In this document: positions 56,337 through 64,000 of the stretch, piece after piece
Numbering within the stretch: the first letter of the stretch is position 1
Layout of the letters: the number at the start of each line of letters is the position of its first letter
NCBI RefSeq assembly: GCF_050749885.1
Contig: NZ_JBOIUB010000001.1
Coordinates: 806,001 to 870,000 of the forward strand
Length of the DNA: 64,000 nt
Direction: 5' to 3'
Origin: Zooshikella sp050749885
GTDB taxonomy: Bacteria > Pseudomonadota > Gammaproteobacteria > Pseudomonadales > Zooshikellaceae
Translations under genes and position numbers: made by a program
Notes under the pieces: model-generated
Told to the model about the DNA's origin: nothing
Databases searched by the model: none
Seen by the model: only the letters and a program-made list of their open reading frames with translations

Positions 56337-56900
56337 ATGCCATACGCCCCGTTCACCCATCAGTTGCTTTCTTCCTGCCAACAACAAACAGCTTCTCAAG
56401 CGGTTATTGACCGCTTTTGGATGCGATTTGCACTCCAGCAGGCCCGGCTTGCAGCGCAACAAGGTGAAGTCCCTGTTGGCGCTGTTTTAGTACAACGTGG
56501 ACGGTTACTCAGTGCAGGGTTTAACCAGCCTATATCACAATGTAACCCAGTCGCTCATGCGGAAATCATGGCGTTACAACAGGGGGCAGCGGTGTTACAA
56601 AATTACCGACTATTGCACTGTACACTCTATGTAACCTTAGAGCCTTGTACGATGTGTGCAGGAGCACTGGTGCATAGCCGTATACAGCGTTTGGTGTATG
56701 CTGCTTCGGAACCGAAGTCTGGTGCTATTAAGAGTAAAAACCAGTTGTTACAAGCAGATTATATGAATCACCAGGTTGAGGTGATGGGGGGCGTTTTAGC
56801 CGACGAGTCTAGCCTGTTACTTCAAGCATTTTTTCAACAGCGGCGTGATGCACGTAAACAGCTTAAACAGAATAATAAAAGTAATTCAGATAACGTGTGA
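56337..56900 (+). CDS. tadA: tRNA-specific adenosine deaminase
   Basis: A 187-residue TadA, which converts A34 of tRNA-Arg to inosine. The zinc and proton-shuttle motifs are HAEIMAL and PCTMCAGAL, with GEVPVGAVLV upstream, all in normal order. The frame includes about 28 N-terminal residues beyond the usual start; no ribosome site supports the ATG at 56337, and Met at 56421 is an alternative that would lose part of helix 1. The C-terminal tail is basic and Asn-rich. It is convergent with mltF, 6 bp apart. Confidence 0.93.
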   Translation: MPYAPFTHQLLSSCQQQTASQAVIDRFWMRFALQQARLAAQQGEVPVGAVLVQRGRLLSAGFNQPISQCNPVAHAEIMALQQGAAVLQNYRLLHCTLYVTLEPCTMCAGALVHSRIQRLVYAASEPKSGAIKSKNQLLQADYMNHQVEVMGGVLADESSLLLQAFFQQRRDARKQLKQNNKSNSDNV

Positions 56901-56906
56901 ATAATA

Positions 56907-58394
56907 TTAGTTTAACTTAATTTTACTGGATTTCTCTGGTTCAAAAACACCTGGGGTATGAGCTGCTTGAACGGTTGTTGAGGCTTCATCTTTGGGGACA
57001 GTTAGCCATTGGAGTAAGTCATAATAACGGCGAATATTTTGTACATAAAGCACGGGTTCATAGCCTCGGGCATAACCATAACGGGTTTGGCTGAACCATT
57101 GCTTTTTGGCAAGCAAAGGTAAACTTTTTTTGACATCTACCCACTTATTCGCATTTCCACCAAGCCTGCGGGTAATGTCTTGTGCATCCTGCAGGTGGCC
57201 TAAGCCTACATTATAAGCAGCTAACGCCATCCAGGTACGATCAGGCTCTTTAATCTCTTCAGATAAACGTTCTTTAATTTTCCGAAAGTATTTAGCGCCG
57301 CCTTGAATACTTTGCTTAGGATCCAGCCGATTTTTCACACCCACTTCTTTTGCGGTTGGGCGTGTTAGCATCATGAGTCCTCGAACGCCGGTTGGTGACT
57401 TTGCTCGTGCTCTCCAGTGCGATTCTTGGTAGCCTATCGCCGCAAGTAATCGCCAGTCTAATTCATGTTTTTTGGCGACATGTTTGAACTGCCTTTCGTG
57501 TTTGGGCAGACGCTTTTGAGTTTGCTGAATAAAGGTTTTAACACCCACATAATTCAGCTGATCAACATGCCCGTAAAAGCGTTCATTCAATTGGTCTAAT
57601 GTGCCGTTTTTACGAATTTTTTCAAAAAACTGGGTTATTCGGGCAACAAATTCTGCATCAGCGGTGGGAGAAAGTGCCCAAGCAAGCTGCTCACTGGGCT
57701 GTAAGTCAAATGCAGAACGGACCTTAGGAAAATAGATGTAATTCATTGCCAGCACATTAGAGTCAACAATGGAGTAGTCTATTTCTCCATCATTCACCAT
57801 TTTTATGAGGTCCATGGCTTCATGCTCAGTGGTGGACTCCCATGTCAAATTCAGGGTTTCACTGGCTTCTTTGAGCCGCTCTTCATGACTACTACCTGCC
57901 ATCACCATGACTCGCTTACCCACCAGGTCAGCTAAAGACGTAGGTCGAGGCTGACTCGTATTATAAATTAGACTCAAATTGACGTTCATATAGGGTGGGC
58001 CAAAGCGTGCACGTTGTTGTCTTTCTTTGGTGATACTTAATCCTGCTGCGGCAATATGAAAGCGATGTTCATGAGGGCCTGTGCTGATAGAGGCAAAAAT
58101 ATCATTCAGGGAGTTGGCCGTGACCAGCTTGAGTTCAACTCCAAGGTCTTTAGCAAACAGCTTGGCGAGTTCATATTCAAATCCTGTGGGCTGGTCGCGC
58201 CACTGGAAATAGGTGGTGGGACTATTGCGAGTCATTACCCATAGGGTATTGGTTTGCTTTATTTGATCAAGCGTGCTGACTGGTTGTTCACAGGCTGCTA
58301 ATAGCAATACAACGGGCAGTAAAAGAACCCCTCGGGACCAACGCTGATAATATGAAAGCCAAAACCAATATTGCTGAACCATGCACCTAATCAT
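56907..58394 (-). CDS. mltF: Membrane-bound lytic murein transglycosylase F
   Basis: A 495-residue two-domain lipoprotein. The N-terminus has a lipobox LLAAC near residue 34, an SBP_bac_3 regulatory domain spans about 45-270, and a C-terminal SLT lysozyme-like domain (about 290-450) has the catalytic Glu in YQESHWRARAKSPTGVRG. MltF cleaves peptidoglycan glycan chains at the outer membrane, and its first domain senses muropeptides. Next to purL, divergently transcribed, an arrangement common in gammaproteobacteria. The first or fifth codon could be the start. Confidence 0.95.
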   Translation of the reverse strand: MIRCMVQQYWFWLSYYQRWSRGVLLLPVVLLLAACEQPVSTLDQIKQTNTLWVMTRNSPTTYFQWRDQPTGFEYELAKLFAKDLGVELKLVTANSLNDIFASISTGPHEHRFHIAAAGLSITKERQQRARFGPPYMNVNLSLIYNTSQPRPTSLADLVGKRVMVMAGSSHEERLKEASETLNLTWESTTEHEAMDLIKMVNDGEIDYSIVDSNVLAMNYIYFPKVRSAFDLQPSEQLAWALSPTADAEFVARITQFFEKIRKNGTLDQLNERFYGHVDQLNYVGVKTFIQQTQKRLPKHERQFKHVAKKHELDWRLLAAIGYQESHWRARAKSPTGVRGLMMLTRPTAKEVGVKNRLDPKQSIQGGAKYFRKIKERLSEEIKEPDRTWMALAAYNVGLGHLQDAQDITRRLGGNANKWVDVKKSLPLLAKKQWFSQTRYGYARGYEPVLYVQNIRRYYDLLQWLTVPKDEASTTVQAAHTPGVFEPEKSSKIKLN

Positions 58395-58640
58395 TTGTAT
58401 TTAAAAAATAAATATTAACTGATACGAGCAACATTTGGAAAACTCTTAGGGAATATTCTAAATAGAACGGGTGGTTGATAGTGGCTGTTAGTCAGTATAT
58501 CCAGTATGATTAGCGCCCGACACAACACCTGTTCTGGTTAGTGGTTGTTCTGGTTTGTCCTCGTACCTGACGAGTCCCTGGGTATAGCAACATGCTGATA
58601 CTTTACAAGCTGACGATAAAGAAAGAGGTCCGAATCTACC

Positions 58641-61600
58641 ATGCTTGAATTGCGCGGTGCACCTGCTTTGTCCGAGTTTCGCCGATTAAAACTCCTTGCT
58701 GAAATCCGGTCAAAAGTGCCAAAAATTACAGATTTATACGCCGAGTTTCGCCATTTTATCCACACATTTTCCTCCCTTTCCTCCTCTCAATTTCAGCTTC
58801 TTCAACGACTTCTTGAATATGGTCCCAAAAGAGCCAGCCATGACTTAAATGGCTCCCTGGTTCTTGTGACACCCCGGCCAGGTACAATTTCCCCTTGGTC
58901 CAGCAAAGCGACCAATATTGCTCACAACTGTGGCCTGAGTAACATTAAACGCATTGAGCGGGGAACCCTCTACTGTTTGGTTACAAGTGAGCCGTTAACC
59001 AGTGAAGATAAACTAGCCATCAAGAGCTGTTTATATGATCGGATGACGCAGACAGCTTTTGATGATGTGGTATTGGATGAAATGGTGCAGGCAGAACAGC
59101 TATTTGCAACAACAGCACCTGCTCCACTGACGACAGTGCCTGTCTTGACTGCAGGACGTGATGCACTTGTCCGGGCGAATCAACAACTAGGGTTAGCCCT
59201 GGCTGAAGATGAAATCGACTACCTTTTGACAAGCTATCAACAGCTACAACGGGATCCCACTGATGTTGAGTTGATGATGTTTGCTCAAGCCAATTCAGAA
59301 CACTGTAGGCACAAAATTTTCAATGCACAGTGGACGATTGATGGTGAAGCGCAAGATTATTCCTTGTTTGCCATGATCAAAAACACTTACACCATGCATC
59401 AGGAAGGCGTGTTATCGGCCTACAGTGATAATGCTTCGGTGCTAGAAGGATTTACCGCTGACCGCTTTTACCCTGAGCCTGAAAACAAAGAGTATCAGTA
59501 TCATAAGCAACCTGTTCATATTTTGATGAAGGTTGAAACACACAATCATCCAACCGCGATTGCACCTTATCCTGGGGCCTCAACTGGGTCTGGAGGTGAA
59601 ATACGTGATGAAGGGGCTACAGGAAGAGGCTCTAAGCCTAAAGCCGGTCTCACAGGATTTTCTGTTTCAAACTTGAATATTCCTGGGTTTCAACAGCCAT
59701 GGGAAGTGTCCTATGGTAAACCCGACCGCATTGTTTCGGCATTAGACATTATGTTGGATGGACCACTAGGGGGAGCAGGGTTTAATAATGAATTTGGGCG
59801 ACCTAACCTGTGTGGTTATTTTCGTACTTATGAGCAGCAAGTACCCACTAAGCAAGGCGCTGAGGTAAGAGGCTACCATAAACCAATTATGTTGGCTGGA
59901 GGACATGGCAGTATTAAAGCTGAGCATGTCAATAAAGGTGAAATTCCTGTTGGTGCAAAGCTGATTGTGCTGGGCGGCCCTGCGATGCAAATTGGATTGG
60001 GGGGTGGTGCGGCATCGTCAATGGCCTCTGGTGAAGGTGAAGCTGATTTGGATTTTGCCTCGGTACAGCGGGATAACCCAGAGATGGAGCGGCGTTGTCA
60101 GGAGGTAATAGACCAGTGCTGGCAGATGGACACTGATAACCCAATTGCGTTTATTCATGATGTGGGTGCAGGGGGACTCTCCAATGCTTTGCCAGAGCTA
60201 GTGAACGATGGTGGTCGTGGCGGTAAGTTTGAACTGCGCTCTATTCCTAATGATGAGCCAGGCATGTCGCCACTGGCTATTTGGTGTAATGAGTCTCAGG
60301 AACGCTATGTCCTTGCTGTTACACCCGCCGCGCTGGAAACATTTATTGCAATTTGTGAGCGAGAGCGCTGTCCCTATGCCGTTGTGGGTGAAGCAACAGA
60401 GGCAACACATTTAACGGTTACTGACAAGCACTTCAAGAATAAACCTGTGGATCTCTCCCTGGATGTTTTGTTAGGTAAACCACCCAAAATGCATCGAAAC
60501 GTTTTGCGCAGAGAGATCAGCTTTCCCCCCTTAAACGTGTCAGGTGTACAGCTTGAAGAAGCAATAGAGCGGGTTTTGAAATTGCCTGCGGTAGCCAGTA
60601 AAAGCTTTTTAATCACGATTGGCGATCGCTCAATTACGGGTATGGTGTGTCGGGATCAGATGGTGGGACCCTGGCAGGTACCTGTGGCTGATGTAGCTGT
60701 CACATCAACGACGCTGAATAGTTACACAGGTGAAGCGATGGCTATGGGGGAGCGAACACCTCTAGCACTATTAGATGGACCCGCATCAGGAAGAATGGCT
60801 ATTGGTGAGGCAATCACTAATATTGCCGCAGCGCAAATTGCCAGGCTCAGTGATATTAAGCTGTCGGCTAACTGGATGGCGGCAGCAGGCTATGAAGGTG
60901 AGGATGCCATTCTGTATGACACCGTTAAAGCCGTGGGTATGGAGTTTTGTCCTGCTTTAGGCTTAACGATTCCTGTTGGGAAGGACTCAATGTCCATGCG
61001 TACTCAATGGCAGGAGCAAGGTGAAGAAAAATCAGTGACGGCACCTATGTCGCTGATTATTTCGGCATTTGCACCAGTGCAAGATGTTAGAAAAACGCTA
61101 ACACCTCAACTGGTTACTAATCAGGGACCCTCTCAGTTACTGTTAATTGATTTAGCAGGGGGTATGCAGCGACTCGGTGGATCAGCTTTGGCTCAGGTCT
61201 ATCGTCAAATCGGTGATCAATCACCTGATGTTGATGAACCTCAGCGTTTAAGCCAGTTCTTTAGCGCTATTCAGAAACTCAATCAAGAGCAGAAGCTGCT
61301 TGCCTATCATGACCGTTCTGATGGTGGTTTGCTTGTTGCTCTGGTGGAAATGGCTTTTGCGGGACGTACAGGGCTACGGATTGCACTTGATAGCTATGTT
61401 TCTCAACAAGAAGCAATGATGGCAGGGCTGTTTAATGAGGAGTTAGGTGTTGTCATTCAGGTTAAAGAGGCTGATGTTGAGTACGTTAAAGCCGAGTTGT
61501 TAAAGGCTGGGCTGGATTCACCTTGTATACACCCTCTGGGTACATTAAGTAATGATCAACAGTTGGTCTTTACCTTTGAAGATACCGTAGTGCTTGCTGG

Positions 61601-62561
61601 TTCACGCACAAAATGGCAGCAGTGGTGGACTGAAACCAGTTACCGAATGCAAGCATTAAGGGACAACCCAGAATGTGCTAAGCAAGAGTTTAGTCAGTTG
61701 CAGGATGAGCAAGATCCTGGTTTATCAGTCATTACCACATTTGATCCTCAAGAAGATGTAGCTGCGCCTTTTATTAATACTGGAGTCAGGCCTTCTATCG
61801 CTGTTCTGCGAGAACAGGGGGTGAATGGTCAGCTAGAAATGGCGGCTGCATTTGATCGGGCGGGCTTTATGGCTGTTGATGTCCATATGAGTGAAGTGCT
61901 TACTGGACAGATCACCCTCGACCAGTTTAATGGGCTTGTAGCCTGTGGCGGATTCTCTTATGGAGATGTGTTGGGTGCAGGAGAAGGTTGGGCTAAGTCG
62001 ATTCTGTTTAATCAGCGTGCAAGAGATCAATTTGTTGAGTTCTTTAATCGTGAAGATAGCTTTGCTTTAGGTGTGTGTAATGGCTGTCAAATGCTCTCCA
62101 ACTTACGAGAGCTGATCCCTGGCGCCGATGCATGGCCACACTTTGTTCGCAACCAGTCTGAACAGTTTGAAGCACGTTTTTGCCGGGTTAAAGTGGATGA
62201 ATCGCCTTCTATATTGTTAGCCGATATGGAGAATTCTTTCTTGCCGATAGCCGTTGCTCATGGTGAGGGATTTGCTGAGTTCGCCTCTGACCACGCAAGG
62301 CAACAAGCTGAGTCAGAAGGAATAGTGAGTTTACGTTATGTTGATAATTATGGAAAAGTCACTGAACAGTATCCGGCAAATCCTAATGGTTCACCACAGG
62401 GTATTACTGGATTAACGACAACGGATGGGCGTGTCACCATTATGATGCCGCACCCTGAACGAGTATTCCGTACTGTTCAGCATTCATGGCATCCACCTGC
62501 ATGGGGTGAAGATGCACCTTGGCTAAGAATGTTCCGCAATGCCAGAGTTTGGCTTGGTTAA
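58641..62561 (+). CDS. purL: Phosphoribosylformylglycinamidine synthase
   Basis: A 1306-residue large-type FGAM synthase, which converts FGAR, ATP and glutamine to FGAM in purine synthesis. Linker and ATP-binding segments (NSEHCRHKIFN near 215; VETHNHPTAIAPYPGA near 295) lead to a C-terminal glutaminase with nucleophile Cys in GVCNGCQML and His/Glu in MPHPERVFR. Length and motif order match E. coli PurL. An aaagagg site lies upstream of the ATG. No PurR-like box was found in the 246-bp gap before it. Confidence 0.97.
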   Translation: MLELRGAPALSEFRRLKLLAEIRSKVPKITDLYAEFRHFIHTFSSLSSSQFQLLQRLLEYGPKRASHDLNGSLVLVTPRPGTISPWSSKATNIAHNCGLSNIKRIERGTLYCLVTSEPLTSEDKLAIKSCLYDRMTQTAFDDVVLDEMVQAEQLFATTAPAPLTTVPVLTAGRDALVRANQQLGLALAEDEIDYLLTSYQQLQRDPTDVELMMFAQANSEHCRHKIFNAQWTIDGEAQDYSLFAMIKNTYTMHQEGVLSAYSDNASVLEGFTADRFYPEPENKEYQYHKQPVHILMKVETHNHPTAIAPYPGASTGSGGEIRDEGATGRGSKPKAGLTGFSVSNLNIPGFQQPWEVSYGKPDRIVSALDIMLDGPLGGAGFNNEFGRPNLCGYFRTYEQQVPTKQGAEVRGYHKPIMLAGGHGSIKAEHVNKGEIPVGAKLIVLGGPAMQIGLGGGAASSMASGEGEADLDFASVQRDNPEMERRCQEVIDQCWQMDTDNPIAFIHDVGAGGLSNALPELVNDGGRGGKFELRSIPNDEPGMSPLAIWCNESQERYVLAVTPAALETFIAICERERCPYAVVGEATEATHLTVTDKHFKNKPVDLSLDVLLGKPPKMHRNVLRREISFPPLNVSGVQLEEAIERVLKLPAVASKSFLITIGDRSITGMVCRDQMVGPWQVPVADVAVTSTTLNSYTGEAMAMGERTPLALLDGPASGRMAIGEAITNIAAAQIARLSDIKLSANWMAAAGYEGEDAILYDTVKAVGMEFCPALGLTIPVGKDSMSMRTQWQEQGEEKSVTAPMSLIISAFAPVQDVRKTLTPQLVTNQGPSQLLLIDLAGGMQRLGGSALAQVYRQIGDQSPDVDEPQRLSQFFSAIQKLNQEQKLLAYHDRSDGGLLVALVEMAFAGRTGLRIALDSYVSQQEAMMAGLFNEELGVVIQVKEADVEYVKAELLKAGLDSPCIHPLGTLSNDQQLVFTFEDTVVLAGSRTKWQQWWTETSYRMQALRDNPECAKQEFSQLQDEQDPGLSVITTFDPQEDVAAPFINTGVRPSIAVLREQGVNGQLEMAAAFDRAGFMAVDVHMSEVLTGQITLDQFNGLVACGGFSYGDVLGAGEGWAKSILFNQRARDQFVEFFNREDSFALGVCNGCQMLSNLRELIPGADAWPHFVRNQSEQFEARFCRVKVDESPSILLADMENSFLPIAVAHGEGFAEFASDHARQQAESEGIVSLRYVDNYGKVTEQYPANPNGSPQGITGLTTTDGRVTIMMPHPERVFRTVQHSWHPPAWGEDAPWLRMFRNARVWLG

Positions 62562-62640
62562 GATAACGTCTAATGAGTGATATAGTGAGCTTTAGCTATT
62601 TTGCTATACTTGAAGCGGTTTATTGCTGAGCGTTGTGTAA

Positions 62641-62720
62641 TTGATATACCCCCAAAAACGTGTATATCAATGTTTAACCAATAATAGTGAAATAGACAGG
62701 CACTATTAACCAGTGCCTGT
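62641..62720 (+). other. Two inverted repeats between purL and the PhzF-like gene
   Basis: ttgatatac / gtatatcaa at 62641-62670 and a perfect acaggcact / agtgcctgt stem at 62696-62720. The second lacks a T-tract but may help end the purL transcript; the first could be an operator. Confidence 0.4.
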
Positions 62721-62741
62721 TGCCTGAACAAGGAGCGGTTC

Positions 62742-63629
62742 ATGGCCCAGATTACACTACATAGAGTGCATGCTTTTACTGATCATAATGAGGGTGGTAA
62801 TCCTGCGACAGTCGTATTAGATGCAGATCATCTCTCAGAAGAAGACAAACAAAAGATTGCTCATAAGTCTGGTACATTCCGTACAGCGTTTGTTTCAAGC
62901 TCATCTTCAGCAACAGTAAAAATAGAGTTTTTTACACCACAGGCACAAATTGCCCATAGTAGCCATGCAACACTTGCTGTGTTTAGTTTGTTACGAGAGC
63001 AGGGCAAATGGCAATCCTCAGAAGCAACAAAAGAAACGATTGATGGTCTTCGCAAAATCTACTTTGAAGATGGCCAGCTATTTATTGAACAAAAAACACC
63101 TGTATTTCACGCGCCCTTGGATATCTGGCAAGCTTATGATGAGCAGGTATTACTGGCTGGGTTGAACTTATCCTCTAGGGATTTATTGGCACCATTACAA
63201 CCCGTCATTGGTGATACGGGAAATCCATTTTTACTTATTCCACTTAAAAATGCTGCTGTATTGAAGAAAGCACGGGTGGTGGATGAAACGGTTAAACGCT
63301 ATTCAGAATTTCTTGATATCGTGGGATGTTATTTATTCTCTCTGGATGTAAAACAGCAGGGGCATGATGCCAGTACTCGTTTATTTGCACCCCGTTTGGG
63401 TATAAAGGAAGAATCTGCTACAGGTGTGGCTGCAGGTATTTTAGCGGGTTTTTTATATGAATTTATTAATATGAAAAAACGGCGATTTGTCATTGAACAA
63501 GGGCATTATTTACAGCCACCATCTCCTTCACTGTTACATGTAAAGCTTAATGAGGTGCAACAGGAAATTATACATGTATATGTCGGTGGGGATGCTCAAC
63601 ATGATGCTACGGAAATAATAAATTATTAA
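62742..63629 (+). CDS. PhzF-family protein, probably catalytically altered
   Basis: A 295-residue member of the PhzF/DAP-epimerase-like fold: N-terminal HRVHAFTDHNEGGNPATVVL, mid-chain HSSHATLAVF, and C-terminal EESATGVAAG. The family includes phenazine isomerases and many uncharacterised proteins. The catalytic Glu in the usual SETAFV block appears as Arg here (FRTAFV, Arg47), and the GHAT glycine is Ser. Function is therefore unclear; it may lack isomerase activity. A good ribosome site (aaggag) precedes the ATG. Single gene after purL. Confidence 0.78.
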   Translation: MAQITLHRVHAFTDHNEGGNPATVVLDADHLSEEDKQKIAHKSGTFRTAFVSSSSSATVKIEFFTPQAQIAHSSHATLAVFSLLREQGKWQSSEATKETIDGLRKIYFEDGQLFIEQKTPVFHAPLDIWQAYDEQVLLAGLNLSSRDLLAPLQPVIGDTGNPFLLIPLKNAAVLKKARVVDETVKRYSEFLDIVGCYLFSLDVKQQGHDASTRLFAPRLGIKEESATGVAAGILAGFLYEFINMKKRRFVIEQGHYLQPPSPSLLHVKLNEVQQEIIHVYVGGDAQHDATEIINY

Positions 63630-63714
63630 AAAACGCTGAATAATTAGAAAAATAATACCCGTTTTACTAGGGAAAGGTGCGGATAAGTGTTAGGGCTATG
63701 GTGAGGGGAGCTCA

Positions 63715-64000
63715 ATGGGAAAAAGAATTATTGTAGTGCATGGCAGGGCCACAAAACCCAAACAGAATGAAAAATATCGACTGGTATATAAAGCGCTGAG
63801 TCATGGGTTATCTAGATACTCTGACGAAGTGGCACAAATGGTTATGAGTAAAGTGGTGCCTGTTGAGTTGGTTTACTACGGGGATGTTACTAATGCTTTA
63901 CTATGGGCTTCACATCAGCGGCCACAGAAAAAAATTGTGACCGATTTTCTTTCTCAGTGGAATTATAGCTATGAACATAATGGACGTTATGATGCAGCGA
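63715..64000 (+). CDS. Start of an unidentified protein, cut by the window end
   Basis: An open frame of 95 codons from ATG 63715, with gagggg just upstream, running off the end without a stop. It begins MGKRIIVVHGRATKPKQNEK, which has the beta-strand-then-HG opening of alpha/beta hydrolase-like proteins, and continues VELVYYGDVTNALLWA. Too little is present to name it. Confidence 0.65.
   Translation, partial: MGKRIIVVHGRATKPKQNEKYRLVYKALSHGLSRYSDEVAQMVMSKVVPVELVYYGDVTNALLWASHQRPQKKIVTDFLSQWNYSYEHNGRYDAA

Noticed and set aside
1..64000. CRISPR arrays, tRNA or rRNA genes, intact insertion sequences
   Set aside because: No evenly spaced repeats, no cloverleaf-like or rRNA sequence and no transposase were noticed on reading both strands.

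Overview
The window reads as chromosome of an AT-rich, probably marine gammaproteobacterium. Housekeeping genes such as purL, fumC, tadA, mltF and folE have gammaproteobacterial architecture, and osmoprotectant and betaine-type transporters are present. An Oceanospirillales relative such as Zooshikella is my guess; nothing here proves the genus. No rRNA, tRNA, CRISPR array or intact insertion sequence was seen.

Layout. 1-3.5 kb: an NhaC-type antiporter, then folE and a FolM-like reductase on the minus strand. 4.2-10.1 kb: a complete ribose operon (rbsD-rbsA-rbsC-rbsB-rbsK-rbsR) behind a 24-bp perfect palindrome that looks like paired LacI-family operators. 10.1-11.3 kb: a periplasmic binding protein and the remains of a LysE/RhtB exporter gene. 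11.3-38.1 kb: a large natural-product locus. 39-44 kb: a GntR regulator facing a BCCT transporter / enolase-superfamily / UxaA-type catabolic operon. 44-53.6 kb: secreted and membrane proteins, a PagL-like deacylase, a two-gene osmoprotectant ABC transporter and a PsiD-like decarboxylase. 53.6-64 kb: fumC, an HDOD protein, tadA, mltF, purL, a PhzF-like protein and a truncated last gene.

The centrepiece is the 11.3-38.1 kb locus, which I read as a tetrahydroisoquinoline (saframycin/safracin-type) alkaloid pathway. Three plus-strand NRPS genes read FAAL-ACP-C-A-PCP / C-A-PCP / C-A-PCP-Re. Aligning the adenylation domains by eye to GrsA gives codes DLFNNALTY (alanine), DILQLGLIW (glycine) and DPWGLGLID (the modified-tyrosine type used in these pathways). 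An MbtH-like protein, a C-methyltransferase and a membrane M28 peptidase follow. The minus-strand arm carries an SfmD-like haem protein with an HxxxC motif, a catechol-type O-methyltransferase, a P450, a small methyltransferase and an FAD monooxygenase. Together these can convert tyrosine to 3-hydroxy-5-methyl-O-methyltyrosine, build an acylated Ala-Gly-aldehyde, condense it with two modified tyrosines, oxidise the rings and trim the acyl leader outside the cytoplasm. Two unexpected genes, a diheme cytochrome c and a leucine-rich-repeat protein, sit at the head of the minus-strand arm and may belong to it. No dedicated resistance or export gene was found.

Two short MITE-like elements and one diverged dispersed repeat lie in intergenic spaces. 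All function calls rest on motif reading and family knowledge; no search was run.
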